Origin: Leptolyngbya ohadii IS1
GTDB lineage: Bacteria > Cyanobacteriota > Cyanobacteriia > Elainellales > Elainellaceae
Assembly (NCBI RefSeq): GCF_002215035.1
Contig: NZ_NKFP01000001.1
Coordinates: forward strand, 1,051,501-1,115,500
Direction of reading: 5' to 3'
DNA: 64,000 nt
The stretch's first letter is position 1; every line of letters starts with the position of its first letter. Position numbers and translations under genes: made by a program. Below are positions 33,977-44,511 of the stretch, piece by piece. The notes under the pieces are model-generated. The model was not told the origin of the DNA. It worked only from the letters and a program-made list of their open reading frames with translations, and did no database searches.

Positions 33977-34846
33977 TCAGTCACAGCAATCCACGATCGC
34001 CGCATCCTTTAACTCCGGTTTTTGAATAAACTCCAGAACGCCGTTCCAGTGCTGCTGATAGGTTGAATTACCCCGATCGTTGGCGTATCGCGATGCGAGA
34101 TCCGTCACCAGATCAAACCAGATTCCCTGTTCCGCATAAACTGAATAGTCAGCAGCAGACTGAAGAGATGTTTCTAGCTGTGCCGTTTTTTCGACCCGCT
34201 GAATCCAGCCCCGCACGCCAGAATTTCTGGACGGTTTGGTTTCATCGCAAATAACTGAGAAATACCAGTTGTAGAGGCGATCGATTTCTAGCGCATAGGA
34301 ATTAGGTAAGCGAAACTGGATAATGCCGGGGGTGTTAGAGAAAGAGATAGAAATGGGTTTTGGGAAAACCGGATGTTTGTCCTCATCCAGCAGCATAAAA
34401 CTTGCCCGATTCAGGGTTTCGGTTGCTGCGTAGGGCACATAAAACCAGAATGTTGGGTTTGCTTCCGTTGTTTTGCCGAAGACGGTTTCTAGCTTGGCGA
34501 GATCGGTTAATCGATCGGCTAAATCTCCGGCTGATGTTGCTTGAATGGAAGGCACGATCGCGATCGCCGGAACTGGAGTGGTCGGACAAAATTTGCCCCG
34601 TCCTGCGCCCCCCCTTGACCGTCCTGCGGGAACTGCCCGCCCCTGGCGATTGGTTCGTGCCGGATTGGTGAGTGCCCGAACGCGACGCACCAGCTCACTA
34701 AAAAAATTGCCATTGCTGCTTTGAGCCACCAGACTGGGCATCACTGGAACGAAGGCTGGTGTTGCTTCTGCAATCGGAACCCCTGTTAGCCACAGGAAAC
34801 TGATGAGGGCGAGGGCGAGCATCCCGCGAATGATTCTTCGACCCAT
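33977..34846 (-). CDS. DUF928 secreted protein
   Basis: Start 34846 (MGRRIIRGMLALALISFLWL) is chosen because it begins a signal peptide ending near ..GVPIAEATPA. The upstream in-frame 48 bases (from a GTG at 34894) are a repeated unit (GTGATAGGTCAAACTGTAAT type) and look non-native. The mature protein carries the DUF928 pattern: a basic, glycine-rich segment (RSRGGAGRGKFCP), NPTFWFYVPYAATETLNRA, and YNWYFSVICDETKPSRNSGV ending with a WIQRVE. DUF928 genes are usually found next to CHAT and CHASE2 genes in cyanobacteria, as here (third gene of the operon). The function is not established. It is presumably periplasmic. Confidence 0.82.
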   Translation of the reverse strand: MGRRIIRGMLALALISFLWLTGVPIAEATPAFVPVMPSLVAQSSNGNFFSELVRRVRALTNPARTNRQGRAVPAGRSRGGAGRGKFCPTTPVPAIAIVPSIQATSAGDLADRLTDLAKLETVFGKTTEANPTFWFYVPYAATETLNRASFMLLDEDKHPVFPKPISISFSNTPGIIQFRLPNSYALEIDRLYNWYFSVICDETKPSRNSGVRGWIQRVEKTAQLETSLQSAADYSVYAEQGIWFDLVTDLASRYANDRGNSTYQQHWNGVLEFIQKPELKDAAIVDCCD

Positions 34847-34938
34847 TACAGTTTGACCTATCACAGTTTGATCCATTACAGCTTGACCTATCACAACAGA
34901 ATCTCAGCGCATTTTTTCCCAATAACTCTTTAATTGGC

Positions 34939-37209
34939 TTAATCCGAATCGGAGACAGAACGGAGACTCGAATTTAAATTGAGCCACCAGATAATTCCAC
35001 CCGCAATCCATACGCCCAGGATGCAGGGCATGTAAGGTATCCAGCCGCTACTAGTTTGAAAAATGACCCAGCAAACGACATACAATCCAACGGTGACTGT
35101 GACGATCGCAATTGCCACCACCCTCGGCGATCGAAACCACCAGCCTAATCCACCCCCAACGCCGCACCACAGCAAAATCCAGAGCCACTCCCCCCACTGA
35201 GGCAGCACCCATACCGGAGCGCGATCGCCCAAAACGCCTCCCAGAATGCCGCTGATCATATTTGCTTGCACGACGACTCCCGGCATCTGCGATTCTTCGC
35301 TGTGGCTAAAAGGCGTGTGCCAGTGGTCTAAATTGGTGTTCCGGTGTTCAATGCCAATCAGAATAATCCGCTCCCGGTGGTTGGGATCAACCGGATCGTT
35401 CAACATTTTGGTCAGGGTGAGGGTATCTGCGACATCCGTATCGAGATGCCCCCGGTAGTTGATTAACACCTGACAGCCCAGCGTTTGCAAGACATCGATG
35501 CCCTGATAGCCTCCCGTGTAGGGCAGAAAATTGGGGAATACGACCCTGCGATCGCCCTGTTCAAACGTGACGTCTTGACAGCCTTTATCCGCAGTAATGG
35601 GATTGTTGAGTGTCCAGTTTTTGGATTTCAAATAGTGATTTGCCAGGGCTAAACCAAAAGAAATTTCCGAAGTACAGGGAGATGTAGGTTCCTGTTGAGC
35701 TGCCAGCAGGTAACGACGCAGCACATTATCGGGATCGGAGGCAAAATCACTGAATCCGACTCGCTCTGGCGGTACGTTGGGCGGCGGCGCAATGCCTGAC
35801 ATCTGCACTGAATCTGCTCTGCCTTTGCAAATCGTGAATAGATTGGGCTGGGTGCTAAACCGCTTTGCTAATTCCTGATATTTTGGCGGAATTTTCTGTT
35901 CTCGATAAACGTCAAAGCCGATTGCTACAGGGTTATATTCCTCCAGCTTTTTGAGCAGTTCCGTTAAGGTCTGATTGGAAAAAGAGCCAATTACTTCACC
36001 GGACGATCGTTTTTGCTGCTCCGCTTCCAGATCCTCCTGAGTAACTTTGACGATCAGCAGGCGAGAATCGGGTTCTGAGCTTCGCAGTCGCATCAGGCTA
36101 TCGTAAACGGCAAGCTCCATTGGCTGCATTAATCCGAGAAAGCGAAGTCCGCCCAGCGCCAGGGCAATTCCTAGACTGGTAAGGGCAGCCGTGCGGGGTT
36201 TACAGCGATTGGGCAGCAGCCGAAATTTTTCCTGCCGTTTATCTTGACTAGGTGTAGGAATTGGGTGGGAGCGGTAGTCAGCCAGGATCATGTCTCCCAG
36301 TCCTTCCGATCGCACCGTCGGTTCCTGAATCAGTCCCTTATGCTGGATGCTCCATCGCCGCAGGTTATCCAGCACGTAGGTCTGAAGATCGTTGACCGTC
36401 ACAAAGGCGCGATCGCCCCGGACTGCCTTGCCGCTGAGTCCTTCGAGCAGGTAATAGGTGAATACGCCATGCCGAACTGACCGCCATTCCTGAGCGACCT
36501 GCTGGGCTGTGCTGGCGGCAATCAAAACAAAGCCCTCTGCCAGTTCGTGAGCATTGCGGATAAATTCTGGGTCAGAGACATCCCGCCCCATTTCTGCGCC
36601 CGTATGACAGGCATCCAGGGTGAGGATGAGCCGACTGGCGGCACTGCTTCGCATCTGGGATTCAACCTCTGCCAGCGGGAGTCCCTGCTTTGCAATATTG
36701 ATGTGGCGCGTCTGCTGGGTGATCAGAAACGGCTGGCGATCGATCAGCACACCATGACAGGCAAAATGAACGAGCAGCAGATCATCTTTGCGGACGGACT
36801 GGCAGAGCTTGGTGAGTTCAGCTTCAATGTTGTCGCGGGTGGGGAAACGGGGATCATCGCGATCGAGATTATCGTGTAGACAAACAACCGTGTAGCCAAG
36901 CTGTTTCAGCAGTTTCTCCAGTGCCAGCACATCGTTGACGCAGAAATTGAGCGTGGCAAAGGCAGGATCAACGTAGCGATTAATTCCAACCAGCAGTGCC
37001 CAGCGATTTTGTGTCGGGGTGGGCAGTCCGGACTGGGGGCTATCCTGTGCTGATAGATCTGAATCCAGCACAAACGCACGACTGGAATGATCCTCGGAAT
37101 CCGGATCGGAATGCTCACCAGAATGTTTGCCAGAACGCTTGCCAGAATCCTTGCTGAACGGTTGTCCAAACGCTTGTCCGAATGATGGTCTGAACGTCAT
37201 AGAACTCAT
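34939..37209 (-). CDS. Caspase (orthocaspase)-CHASE2 membrane protein
   Basis: Start 37209 is chosen because its ATG overlaps the TGA of the CHAT gene (ATGA), giving translational coupling. Domain order: ~60 polar residues, then a C14 caspase fold (LLVGINRYVDPAFATLNFCV) with H152 in VHFACHGVL and C201 in LTLDACHTGAE, a membrane helix (~ALTSLGIALALGGLRFLGLM), an extracytoplasmic CHASE2 sensor (MELAVYDSLMRLRSSEPDSR ... RIILIGIEHR), then three membrane segments. The layout puts a cysteine protease of Arg/Lys type in the cytoplasm behind an outside sensor. With the upstream CHAT-TPR protease and downstream DUF928, it forms a recurring cyanobacterial group of unknown function. Confidence 0.9.
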   Translation of the reverse strand: MSSMTFRPSFGQAFGQPFSKDSGKRSGKHSGEHSDPDSEDHSSRAFVLDSDLSAQDSPQSGLPTPTQNRWALLVGINRYVDPAFATLNFCVNDVLALEKLLKQLGYTVVCLHDNLDRDDPRFPTRDNIEAELTKLCQSVRKDDLLLVHFACHGVLIDRQPFLITQQTRHINIAKQGLPLAEVESQMRSSAASRLILTLDACHTGAEMGRDVSDPEFIRNAHELAEGFVLIAASTAQQVAQEWRSVRHGVFTYYLLEGLSGKAVRGDRAFVTVNDLQTYVLDNLRRWSIQHKGLIQEPTVRSEGLGDMILADYRSHPIPTPSQDKRQEKFRLLPNRCKPRTAALTSLGIALALGGLRFLGLMQPMELAVYDSLMRLRSSEPDSRLLIVKVTQEDLEAEQQKRSSGEVIGSFSNQTLTELLKKLEEYNPVAIGFDVYREQKIPPKYQELAKRFSTQPNLFTICKGRADSVQMSGIAPPPNVPPERVGFSDFASDPDNVLRRYLLAAQQEPTSPCTSEISFGLALANHYLKSKNWTLNNPITADKGCQDVTFEQGDRRVVFPNFLPYTGGYQGIDVLQTLGCQVLINYRGHLDTDVADTLTLTKMLNDPVDPNHRERIILIGIEHRNTNLDHWHTPFSHSEESQMPGVVVQANMISGILGGVLGDRAPVWVLPQWGEWLWILLWCGVGGGLGWWFRSPRVVAIAIVTVTVGLYVVCWVIFQTSSGWIPYMPCILGVWIAGGIIWWLNLNSSLRSVSDSD

Positions 37210-39893
37210 AGCCAGTTCCCCACTAGCACATAGGTTGCCCAATAGCGGGGATGTTCAAACTGGGGGTTGGACAGTAAATCGAGCTGTGCCTGACGCAGGG
37301 CTTGTGCCTTGGTGATCGGGGATTGGGTGAACTGCTGATAGAATCTGCGGGTTAGCTCGGCGCTAGACGTATCATCCAATGTCCAAAGGGATGCCAGCAC
37401 ACTCCTTGCCCCTGCCCGAAACGCTGCCCCTGCAATTCCCAGTGCCGCAAGCGGGTCGCCCGCCGCCGTTTCACAGGCATTCAATACCAGTAGCTCGATC
37501 GCATCCGATCGAATCTCGGTGCGGGTCTTAAACAGGTCACTTAACTGATCCACGCCAATCACGCCATTTGCGGTAAGGAGGAAGGTATTTTTTGCATCGG
37601 AGCTAAACTGTCCGTGGGTCGCCATGTGGACGATCGGGAAACGGGATTCATTGATTCTCTGATTAAATTTGCCGCCTGTGAAGTCCTGATCCCGGATTGC
37701 TGTAACTGAAACTCCCGCTGCGGCGATCGAATCAATTTCCAGATTGACGTTGTTCAGCTTCGCAAAGTTCGCGCTCACATCCACCGAATTCACGATCAGA
37801 TTCTTGGGCGGATCGGTCAATCCCACTGCCAGAACCTTAAGATGTTTGCGATCGATTGGACTGGGAGAGGGTAAATCTAGTCCTGGCGTTACGGCGATCG
37901 CATAATTTTCAATTAAATATTGAGTGCCGTCGTGTAGCACACTCATCGGAATACTTCGCAGAAACCCATCTAACGCGAATACCAGCATGTCTACATTTTT
38001 ATCTTTTAATTGTTGCCGTACAGGTTTAATAATCCATTCATACAGCAGTTTCGCATTTGTTTTAATGGCATCAAACGTATATTCTTCTTCTAAGTCAATC
38101 TGAAGTTCTCTTGTAACTTCCTGAAGCCTTTCCAGTGAAACATCGCTGTCAAAATACGCCAGTTCTGCTTCCTGGGGCAATTTAACGATAACTTCTAAAC
38201 GATCGCTGAGGACGATCGGATAAATGACGGCTGTGGTTGCCGCAACGCGATCGACCGTCCTATCGACCTGTTCGAGATTGGTGGGAATACAGGGTCGGCG
38301 CAGGAAGTTTTCCAGTTCTGCCACCTGGAGCGAGGTTGCCACTTTTCGCGCCTGATCAAGGTTGGTCTGACTCGGTTTGTCTGGAGCCAGCAGCAGTTCA
38401 ATATACTCCCGGTAAAGCGGCGCTTCGGATTCCTGCTGAAAGGCAAGCTGGTAATTGCGATTCGTCGTGACCACATCCTGACGCAGCCCCCGCAGAGTTT
38501 CATAGGCGGTTTGATAGGCGTCGATCGCTTTTTGAGTCTGCTGTTCGGACTGATAAATGCGCCCAAGCTGCCACTGCCAGCGATAGCTGATTTCGTTTTG
38601 CCGAATCGATTGGGAAAGCTGAAGTGCCTGTTGAGTGAATGCCTCAGCTCTGCGAAGCCCCTCTCCTCCAGCGGAATTGGACGCCTGCTGACTGATTTCG
38701 TACACCCTGCCCAATGTGCCTGCCGCATAGGATTCTGCCTGCCGATCGCCGATCGCCTCTGCCTGCTGACGAGCCATTTCCATCCGCTGTTCTGCTTCTT
38801 GTAATAGGGACGGAGCCGGAAGGAAAGTGGGACTGGCAGCAAGGTGAATCAAACTCTGGGCGTAGTTGATTTGGGCGTAGAGGGTCGATCGATTCTGGAG
38901 CAGGCGATCCCGCAGGGCTGCGGGCAACGGTGCCCGATCGAGCTGGGCGTTAATCTGGGGCAGAAGGGGAGCAATGTCTGTCCATTGCTGCTGGTCGATC
39001 AACAGACTGAGGCGGTTAATCTGTGCCTGGGTTCCGGTCAGGCTGGAAACGGTTGCCGCTTGCTTGTAAAACTCCAGCGCCTTTTCCCATTCCCCGTCCG
39101 TTCGACTGAGATTGCCGAGACTAAGCCAAGCCGCCGCGATCGATTCAGAATCATTAATTCGTTGGGCGATCGTCAGGCTTTCCTCCAGGGTATTTCGTGC
39201 ATCCGCCAAACTATCTACAATTGCCAGAGCATCCCCCAGGCTTCGCAGTCCGGCAGCTTTGAGGGTGGAATCCGGCAACGCTTGCAGCTGGGGACGCAGG
39301 GCGGTCAGCAAATCCGCTGCGCGACGATACAGCCCGATCGTTTGAAGTGCCTGAGCCTGATTAATCTGGCTGCGAATCTGTCCCGTCTGGTTGCCTACCT
39401 GTTCATGGATCACAGCAGACCGTTCCCAGGTTTCTAGTGCCTGTTCTGCCCGTCCTCGCGCCAGAGAAAGCGTTCCCTGCGTATCCAGCACCTGGGCAAG
39501 CACCCGGAGCCGCTGACTTTCGGAGGAATTGCTTGTGTCGTTTTGTAACTGCGTAAGGAGGGCAAGACTGCGATCGATCGCCGCTGCTGCCTCTGTCCAC
39601 TGGCTTAACTGCTGATAGGCGAGGGCAAGGTTTCCCAGGACGATCGACTGTCGGAGAAAATCGTTTTGCGCTGCATACTGCTGGCTTGCCTGTTGCAGAG
39701 TTGAAACTGCTTCGGTAAACTGTCCCGCATCGTAGAAGGCTTTGCCCTGTTGTTCTAGAGATTGGGACGTGCTGATTTGGGTGGGGGGCGTTTGGGCGAT
39801 CGATGCCCTGGTTGAACTCAGCAAAATTGGGGCAATCACCAGAAGGGTTGCCAATACACCGAGCAGAATATATCGTCTGTAACGTTTTCCCAT
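37206..39893 (-). CDS. CHAT-domain TPR protein, exported or membrane-anchored
   Basis: 895 residues. The N-terminus RYILLGVLATLLVIAPILLS is a signal or anchor. Residues ~40-480 are TPR repeats (EQQGKAFYDAGQFTEAVSTL and others), and the CHAT peptidase domain (PF12770) is in the last 300 residues. The catalytic dyad is H760 in MATHGQFSSD and C807 in LNACETAAGD, and the C-terminus ...YWATYVLVGNWL is typical. CHAT proteases are separase-like and cut or tag specific partners. The domain fits a partner close to the caspase-CHASE2 protein encoded immediately downstream, with which it overlaps. Around 38907-38941 a 35-bp palindromic repeat is incorporated in frame in the TPR region. Confidence 0.9.
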   Translation of the reverse strand: MGKRYRRYILLGVLATLLVIAPILLSSTRASIAQTPPTQISTSQSLEQQGKAFYDAGQFTEAVSTLQQASQQYAAQNDFLRQSIVLGNLALAYQQLSQWTEAAAAIDRSLALLTQLQNDTSNSSESQRLRVLAQVLDTQGTLSLARGRAEQALETWERSAVIHEQVGNQTGQIRSQINQAQALQTIGLYRRAADLLTALRPQLQALPDSTLKAAGLRSLGDALAIVDSLADARNTLEESLTIAQRINDSESIAAAWLSLGNLSRTDGEWEKALEFYKQAATVSSLTGTQAQINRLSLLIDQQQWTDIAPLLPQINAQLDRAPLPAALRDRLLQNRSTLYAQINYAQSLIHLAASPTFLPAPSLLQEAEQRMEMARQQAEAIGDRQAESYAAGTLGRVYEISQQASNSAGGEGLRRAEAFTQQALQLSQSIRQNEISYRWQWQLGRIYQSEQQTQKAIDAYQTAYETLRGLRQDVVTTNRNYQLAFQQESEAPLYREYIELLLAPDKPSQTNLDQARKVATSLQVAELENFLRRPCIPTNLEQVDRTVDRVAATTAVIYPIVLSDRLEVIVKLPQEAELAYFDSDVSLERLQEVTRELQIDLEEEYTFDAIKTNAKLLYEWIIKPVRQQLKDKNVDMLVFALDGFLRSIPMSVLHDGTQYLIENYAIAVTPGLDLPSPSPIDRKHLKVLAVGLTDPPKNLIVNSVDVSANFAKLNNVNLEIDSIAAAGVSVTAIRDQDFTGGKFNQRINESRFPIVHMATHGQFSSDAKNTFLLTANGVIGVDQLSDLFKTRTEIRSDAIELLVLNACETAAGDPLAALGIAGAAFRAGARSVLASLWTLDDTSSAELTRRFYQQFTQSPITKAQALRQAQLDLLSNPQFEHPRYWATYVLVGNWL
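38907..38941. repeat. 35-bp REP-like double palindrome, copy in the CHAT gene
   Basis: It contains CCCGCA-GGGC-TGCGGG followed by GGGCA-ACGG-TGCCC. It is identical to 55326-55360 over all 35 bases. Inside the CHAT gene it encodes DRAPLPAALRDR on the minus strand, in frame with TPR sequence. Confidence 0.85.
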
Positions 39894-39969
39894 ACCCTGT
39901 CCCGTTCGCCTATCTTCCGAGTTTTAGTGCTGTGGGTAACCCCTCAGCAGAGCTGGGGGACTGCTTCAT

Positions 39970-40093
39970 CATGAGATGTGATGAGTGTACTGATGAAAAT
40001 TATTACTTGTTATAGAATAAAAACGTTAAAACATGAGATGTGATGAGTGTACTAATGAAAATTATTACTTGTTATGGAATAAAAACGTTAAAA
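39970..40093. repeat. Tandem duplication of a 62-bp unit
   Basis: Copies 39970-40031 and 40032-40093 differ at two positions. The unit starts CATGAGATGTGATGAGTGTA and ends ACGTTAAAA. It lies in the region shared by the divergent CHAT and RTX/PPC-like genes, so it may carry regulatory sites. Confidence 0.92.
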
Positions 40094-40164
40094 CTGTTCT
40101 GATTAATCTCAAGTTGCTAACAAGAATAAGTCTAATTTGACCTAAGCCCCCTCGAAATTCACTT

Positions 40165-41994
40165 ATGTCAACTTCGGATAATCGTCTCAGTGGGATCCAG
40201 AGTTCACGGAAATTCAACCTCGGTATTTTGACAAAGCGTAGCTGGAGCGATCGGGTCGGCGGTACAGACCGTGAGGATCTGCGACGCTTTGAATTAAAGC
40301 AATCTAGCCAATTGAGCGTTGACCTTTCAGGCAATATAACGTTTAAACTTTACACACTTGCAGATCGTTGGAAGGAGCAGGAGAGGGAAGTCCTTAAAAA
40401 AATCGGTAATCGAGATTTCAAACTTATTCCTAGAAAGATACGCAATACTTACCTGCGTCCTGTTACTCCTGCTGAGTACAGTAACCTACAACCGAGCGTT
40501 TACTTTTCCTCTGTCTTACCACGACGGGGGAACGTTCCTTACCGGATCACGCTTAGCGCTAGTCCAGTTCCTCCAGCACCGCTTCCTCCAACGCCACCCA
40601 GTGATACTCAGGCTCCAACAGCGACACTAAATCCCATTCCCCTACCTCCTGGGGGTGCAACGCTTGAATTCTCTGTTACTTATTCTGACGATCGCAGTCT
40701 TAACCCAACAACTTTTGATGACAACGATATTGTCGTCATCGCCCCAAACAATTCAACGCTTCAGGCAACACGTAAAACCGTAAATGACAGCACCGTAACT
40801 TACAGCATCATTGCACCAGGCGGCACCTGGGATAGCGTAGACAATGGCATTTATACCGTTAATCTACAGACTGGTCAGGTAAGCGATACGGGTGGTAATT
40901 TTGCGGCAGCGGCTACGTTAGACAGGTTTCAGGTCAACATTGGCTCTTCTCAAGCGCAGGGAGTCAACATTGCAATCAGGAATACTCCCGCTCCCGGTTC
41001 CGCCCGGTACTATGAGTTCGATTTTTCACGCCTTCAAGAGGAAGGTGGAGTATTTAGGGGTGCTTTGGTGAAGTCTATTTTGGGAGGTTCAAGCATAACT
41101 TACTCTAAATCTGACAGTCCGTTGACCCTAGCTGATGGTACAACCATTCGACCAGGCGATTTAATCTCTTTCAGGCAGGGAAATTCCATTATATACCGGG
41201 GCATACTTGTGAGTGGGGAACCGAAAGTTCTGTACGTCGGCTTCAGAGTCACTTCGCCTGCTAGTTCTAATTCGTTAGAACCACTTAGAGAAGCAGCTTT
41301 AGTAGGACAAGTTGAGATACGTTCTGCTGAAAATACTTCTCTTCCAAGCCTTAGAAATAACCCATCATTGGATACTTATCTTTTCAGTCAATTGCCCTTC
41401 TACAGTCTCAGCTCAGAGGCAATAAGTTACTCCCTAGTAGAGGCGGCACCCGTTAACAACGTTTTAGGTAATTCCAGAGATAATACAATCATTGGCAATT
41501 CTTCGAGTAATGAGTTAGCAGGGTTGGAAGGAAACGATCGACTGGAGGGTGGGGCAGGAAATGACCGCCTGTATGGTGGTTTAGGAAACGATGTCCTACT
41601 GGGAGGGTCGGGCAATGATGTACTAGTGGGGTTTGCTAACAATAGTGATGATCCTGCTATGCAAGGCACAGGCGAAATTGATTTGTTGATTGGTGGTGCT
41701 GGTAACGATACTTTTGCCTTAAAAGTACGTTATCCCCCTGGCATTGCTACTTATGTAGAAACGTCAGGCGATGGATATGCGCTCATTCAGGACTTACAGC
41801 CTGGCGATAAGATTGAGCTAGAGCAATTTAATTCCTCCTTTCCATTAGAGATAGTTCCCGGAGTAAATGCAGGGGTAGGAAGCTCCGCTAAGCCAGATAC
41901 GGAGATTTATCTAGTCAGGAGTGGCATTAGAAACCGAATTGCGATTATCCAGGACGTGACGATTGAAACCCTTAGCAGTGATTACTTCATTTAG
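40165..41994 (+). CDS. Pre-peptidase-like/RTX calcium-binding extracellular protein
   Basis: 609 residues. The N-terminal part (DNRLSGIQSSRKFNLGILTK, then the DREDLRRFELKQSSQLSVDL strand pattern) resembles the PPC-type beta domain. Then comes a Pro-rich linker and a domain with (T/A)APTA..NP and GGTWDSVDNGIYTVNL, the same as in the paralogue at 46417. The C-terminal third has RTX nonapeptides (NELAGLEGNDRLEGGAGNDR, LYGGLGNDVLLGG) with calcium-binding GGxGxD units. There is no signal peptide, as expected for RTX export by a type I system, which is not in the window. It is paired with the TPS exoprotein gene 22 bp downstream, and the pair is duplicated downstream. Confidence 0.82.
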   Translation: MSTSDNRLSGIQSSRKFNLGILTKRSWSDRVGGTDREDLRRFELKQSSQLSVDLSGNITFKLYTLADRWKEQEREVLKKIGNRDFKLIPRKIRNTYLRPVTPAEYSNLQPSVYFSSVLPRRGNVPYRITLSASPVPPAPLPPTPPSDTQAPTATLNPIPLPPGGATLEFSVTYSDDRSLNPTTFDDNDIVVIAPNNSTLQATRKTVNDSTVTYSIIAPGGTWDSVDNGIYTVNLQTGQVSDTGGNFAAAATLDRFQVNIGSSQAQGVNIAIRNTPAPGSARYYEFDFSRLQEEGGVFRGALVKSILGGSSITYSKSDSPLTLADGTTIRPGDLISFRQGNSIIYRGILVSGEPKVLYVGFRVTSPASSNSLEPLREAALVGQVEIRSAENTSLPSLRNNPSLDTYLFSQLPFYSLSSEAISYSLVEAAPVNNVLGNSRDNTIIGNSSSNELAGLEGNDRLEGGAGNDRLYGGLGNDVLLGGSGNDVLVGFANNSDDPAMQGTGEIDLLIGGAGNDTFALKVRYPPGIATYVETSGDGYALIQDLQPGDKIELEQFNSSFPLEIVPGVNAGVGSSAKPDTEIYLVRSGIRNRIAIIQDVTIETLSSDYFI

Positions 41995-44511
41995 CCGTGC
42001 TTAGCAGTTAAAACCTGTGAAAACTATATCAACCCTTACAGGAGCAGTTTTTTGGAGTCTGTTCAGTAGTACCACAATTGCTCAGATTGTCCCGGATACT
42101 TCTCTGCCTAGTTCATCAGCGGTATCACCCGGCTGTGTCAACTGCATTATATCGGGCGGAACTCAGTCGGGGCGTAATCTGTTTCACAGCTTTGAGCGGT
42201 TTTCAGTTCCGGATGGGGGAAGGGCTTATTTCAACAACTCAGCATTGGTACAGAATATCTTTGCTAGAGTGACAGGGCGATTGCGCTCCAACATCAACGG
42301 TGAAATTCGAGCCAACGGTAGTGCCAATTTATTTCTGCTGAATCCCAACGGTATTATTTTTGGTCGCAATGCCTCGTTGAATATTGGTGGTTCATTCTAT
42401 GCTGCAACGGGTGATCGCATCCGGTTTCAAGACGGTTTTGAATTCTCTGCCAACCCAGTTTCTCCCTCATCACTCCTTACTGTCAGTGTCCCCATCGGCA
42501 TCCAGTTTGGGCAGAATCCAGGGCGGATCATTAATGGCTCTCAGGCAAGTCGGAATGGATTTGTCAACACACGGGGAGAACCTGCTGGCTTACAGGTGGG
42601 AACGGGACAAAATCTTGTTCTTTTAGGGAGGGGCGTCTATCTGGATAATGGCAATTTGACTGCGCGATCGGGAGGAATATCAATTATAGGCATTGCGCCT
42701 TTAAGCCAGGTTGAATTGACTCGTGACGGAGAGAGCAGATTTACACCAACCTACAGCAACCCATTAAACTTATCAGATATTGAGTTAACAAGCAGTCAGA
42801 TCGACACCAGCGGTTTTGAAAATAGTAGTTTTGAAAACACCAGTACGCTGCCTACATCAAATCAAAGCGGAGGTGCAATCCAACTTTGGGGAAGAAATAT
42901 CTCGCTGAGCAATGAATCCATTATTACCTCCAGTAGCTATGCATTAACGGGTGGCAATCTACAGGCGTTTGGATCAGAATCCATTGTGCTGTCCAATCAG
43001 TCTTCGCTAGGCACGTTTGCAGAGCGGGTAGGAAACGCAGGAGATGTGCTTGTTCGTACCAGGGACTCTATTACTCTCACAGACATTAGTTCCATTGCAT
43101 CCCAAGCCCGTGAAAATTCTTCAGGAAATGCAGGAAATCTCTCAATTCAAACCGGGCAATTGTTGGTTCGGAGCGGTTCTGCGATCGAGGCTTCTACTTT
43201 TGGTCAAGGGCGTGGAGGTAACATTCGCATTCAGGCAACAGCAATGGAAGTTACGGGAGCAAATCGGCGGGCTTTCGTAGACCTCTATGGCAACCACATT
43301 GCACCAGGCATGAGTCCGAGCAGTATTTCTTCTCAAGCTGATACGACCAGTGGAGAATTGGGCGCAGGGGATATCACGATCGATACTCAGCGTTTGCAAG
43401 TTACTGATGGAGGATTTATTTCTTCAGCCACTTTTTCTCCTGGAGATGGAGGTAATTTAACAATCAATGCGAGTGAATCGATCATGATTTCTGGAACGTC
43501 CCGCTTTCCAACTCGCAACGAGCGTCGTAGCGGTGTTTTTGTCTCCGCAGAACCCGAAGCAATGGGCAACGTTGGGGAACTGAATATTAATGTCGATCGC
43601 CTGGCGGTTGAGGATCGAGCAGAGATTTCTGCTAAAAATCGGGGTTCGGGTCAGCCAGGGTTGGCAACGCTTAATGTGGGTGATTTAACGGTGCAGGGGG
43701 GAGGCGAAATTAGCGCCAGCACATTAGACGGAACGGGCAACGGCGGAACGCTGCGAATCAACGCCGATCGAATTTTGGTTACGGGCAGCGGCATGATTGA
43801 GGCTGAGCAAATTCCAAGCGGCATCTCTGCCAGTTCAGTTTTTCTGGGCAACGCAGGGAACCTGAACATCAGTGCATCCCGTATCATTGTTGAAGATGGC
43901 GCAGAGATTTCTGTAAGTGGTGATAATTTGGGCGCGGCAGGGAATATGACGATCGCCGCAGAGCAAATTCTATTAAATCGGGGCAGACTTTCAGCCTCAA
44001 TTCAAAATGGGAGCGGTGCAAATATCAGCCTCCGAGACTCAGATATATTACTGTTGCAGGGAGAGAGCCGTATTTCAGCCAGTGCTTCTGATGATGCGGT
44101 CGGTGGCAACGTGGATATTTTTACACCAAATGGTACGGTTGTAGCGACAAACAGCAATAATGATATTCTGGCGAACGCGGTTAGGAGCCGGGGCGGCAAT
44201 ATTACGATCGAAGCCCAAACTATTCTTGGATTGGAAGAACGTCGATCGCTTCCGGTAAACACGACAAACGATATTGATGCCAGCTCCCAGTTTGGTGCCC
44301 CTGGTACTGTTACCTTTATTACGCCGGACGTTGATCCCAGCCGAGGCACTGCCGCACTGCCGATCGAAATTGTCGATGCTTCTCAGCTCATTGCGGGAAA
44401 CTGTCTGACAACGGGTAACACTGCTAGAGCCAGAGGCGAGTTTACGATTACCGGACGGAGCGGTTTACCTGCCAGCCCGATCGATGTTTTGAGAGCGGAA
44501 ATGCTGCTTAC

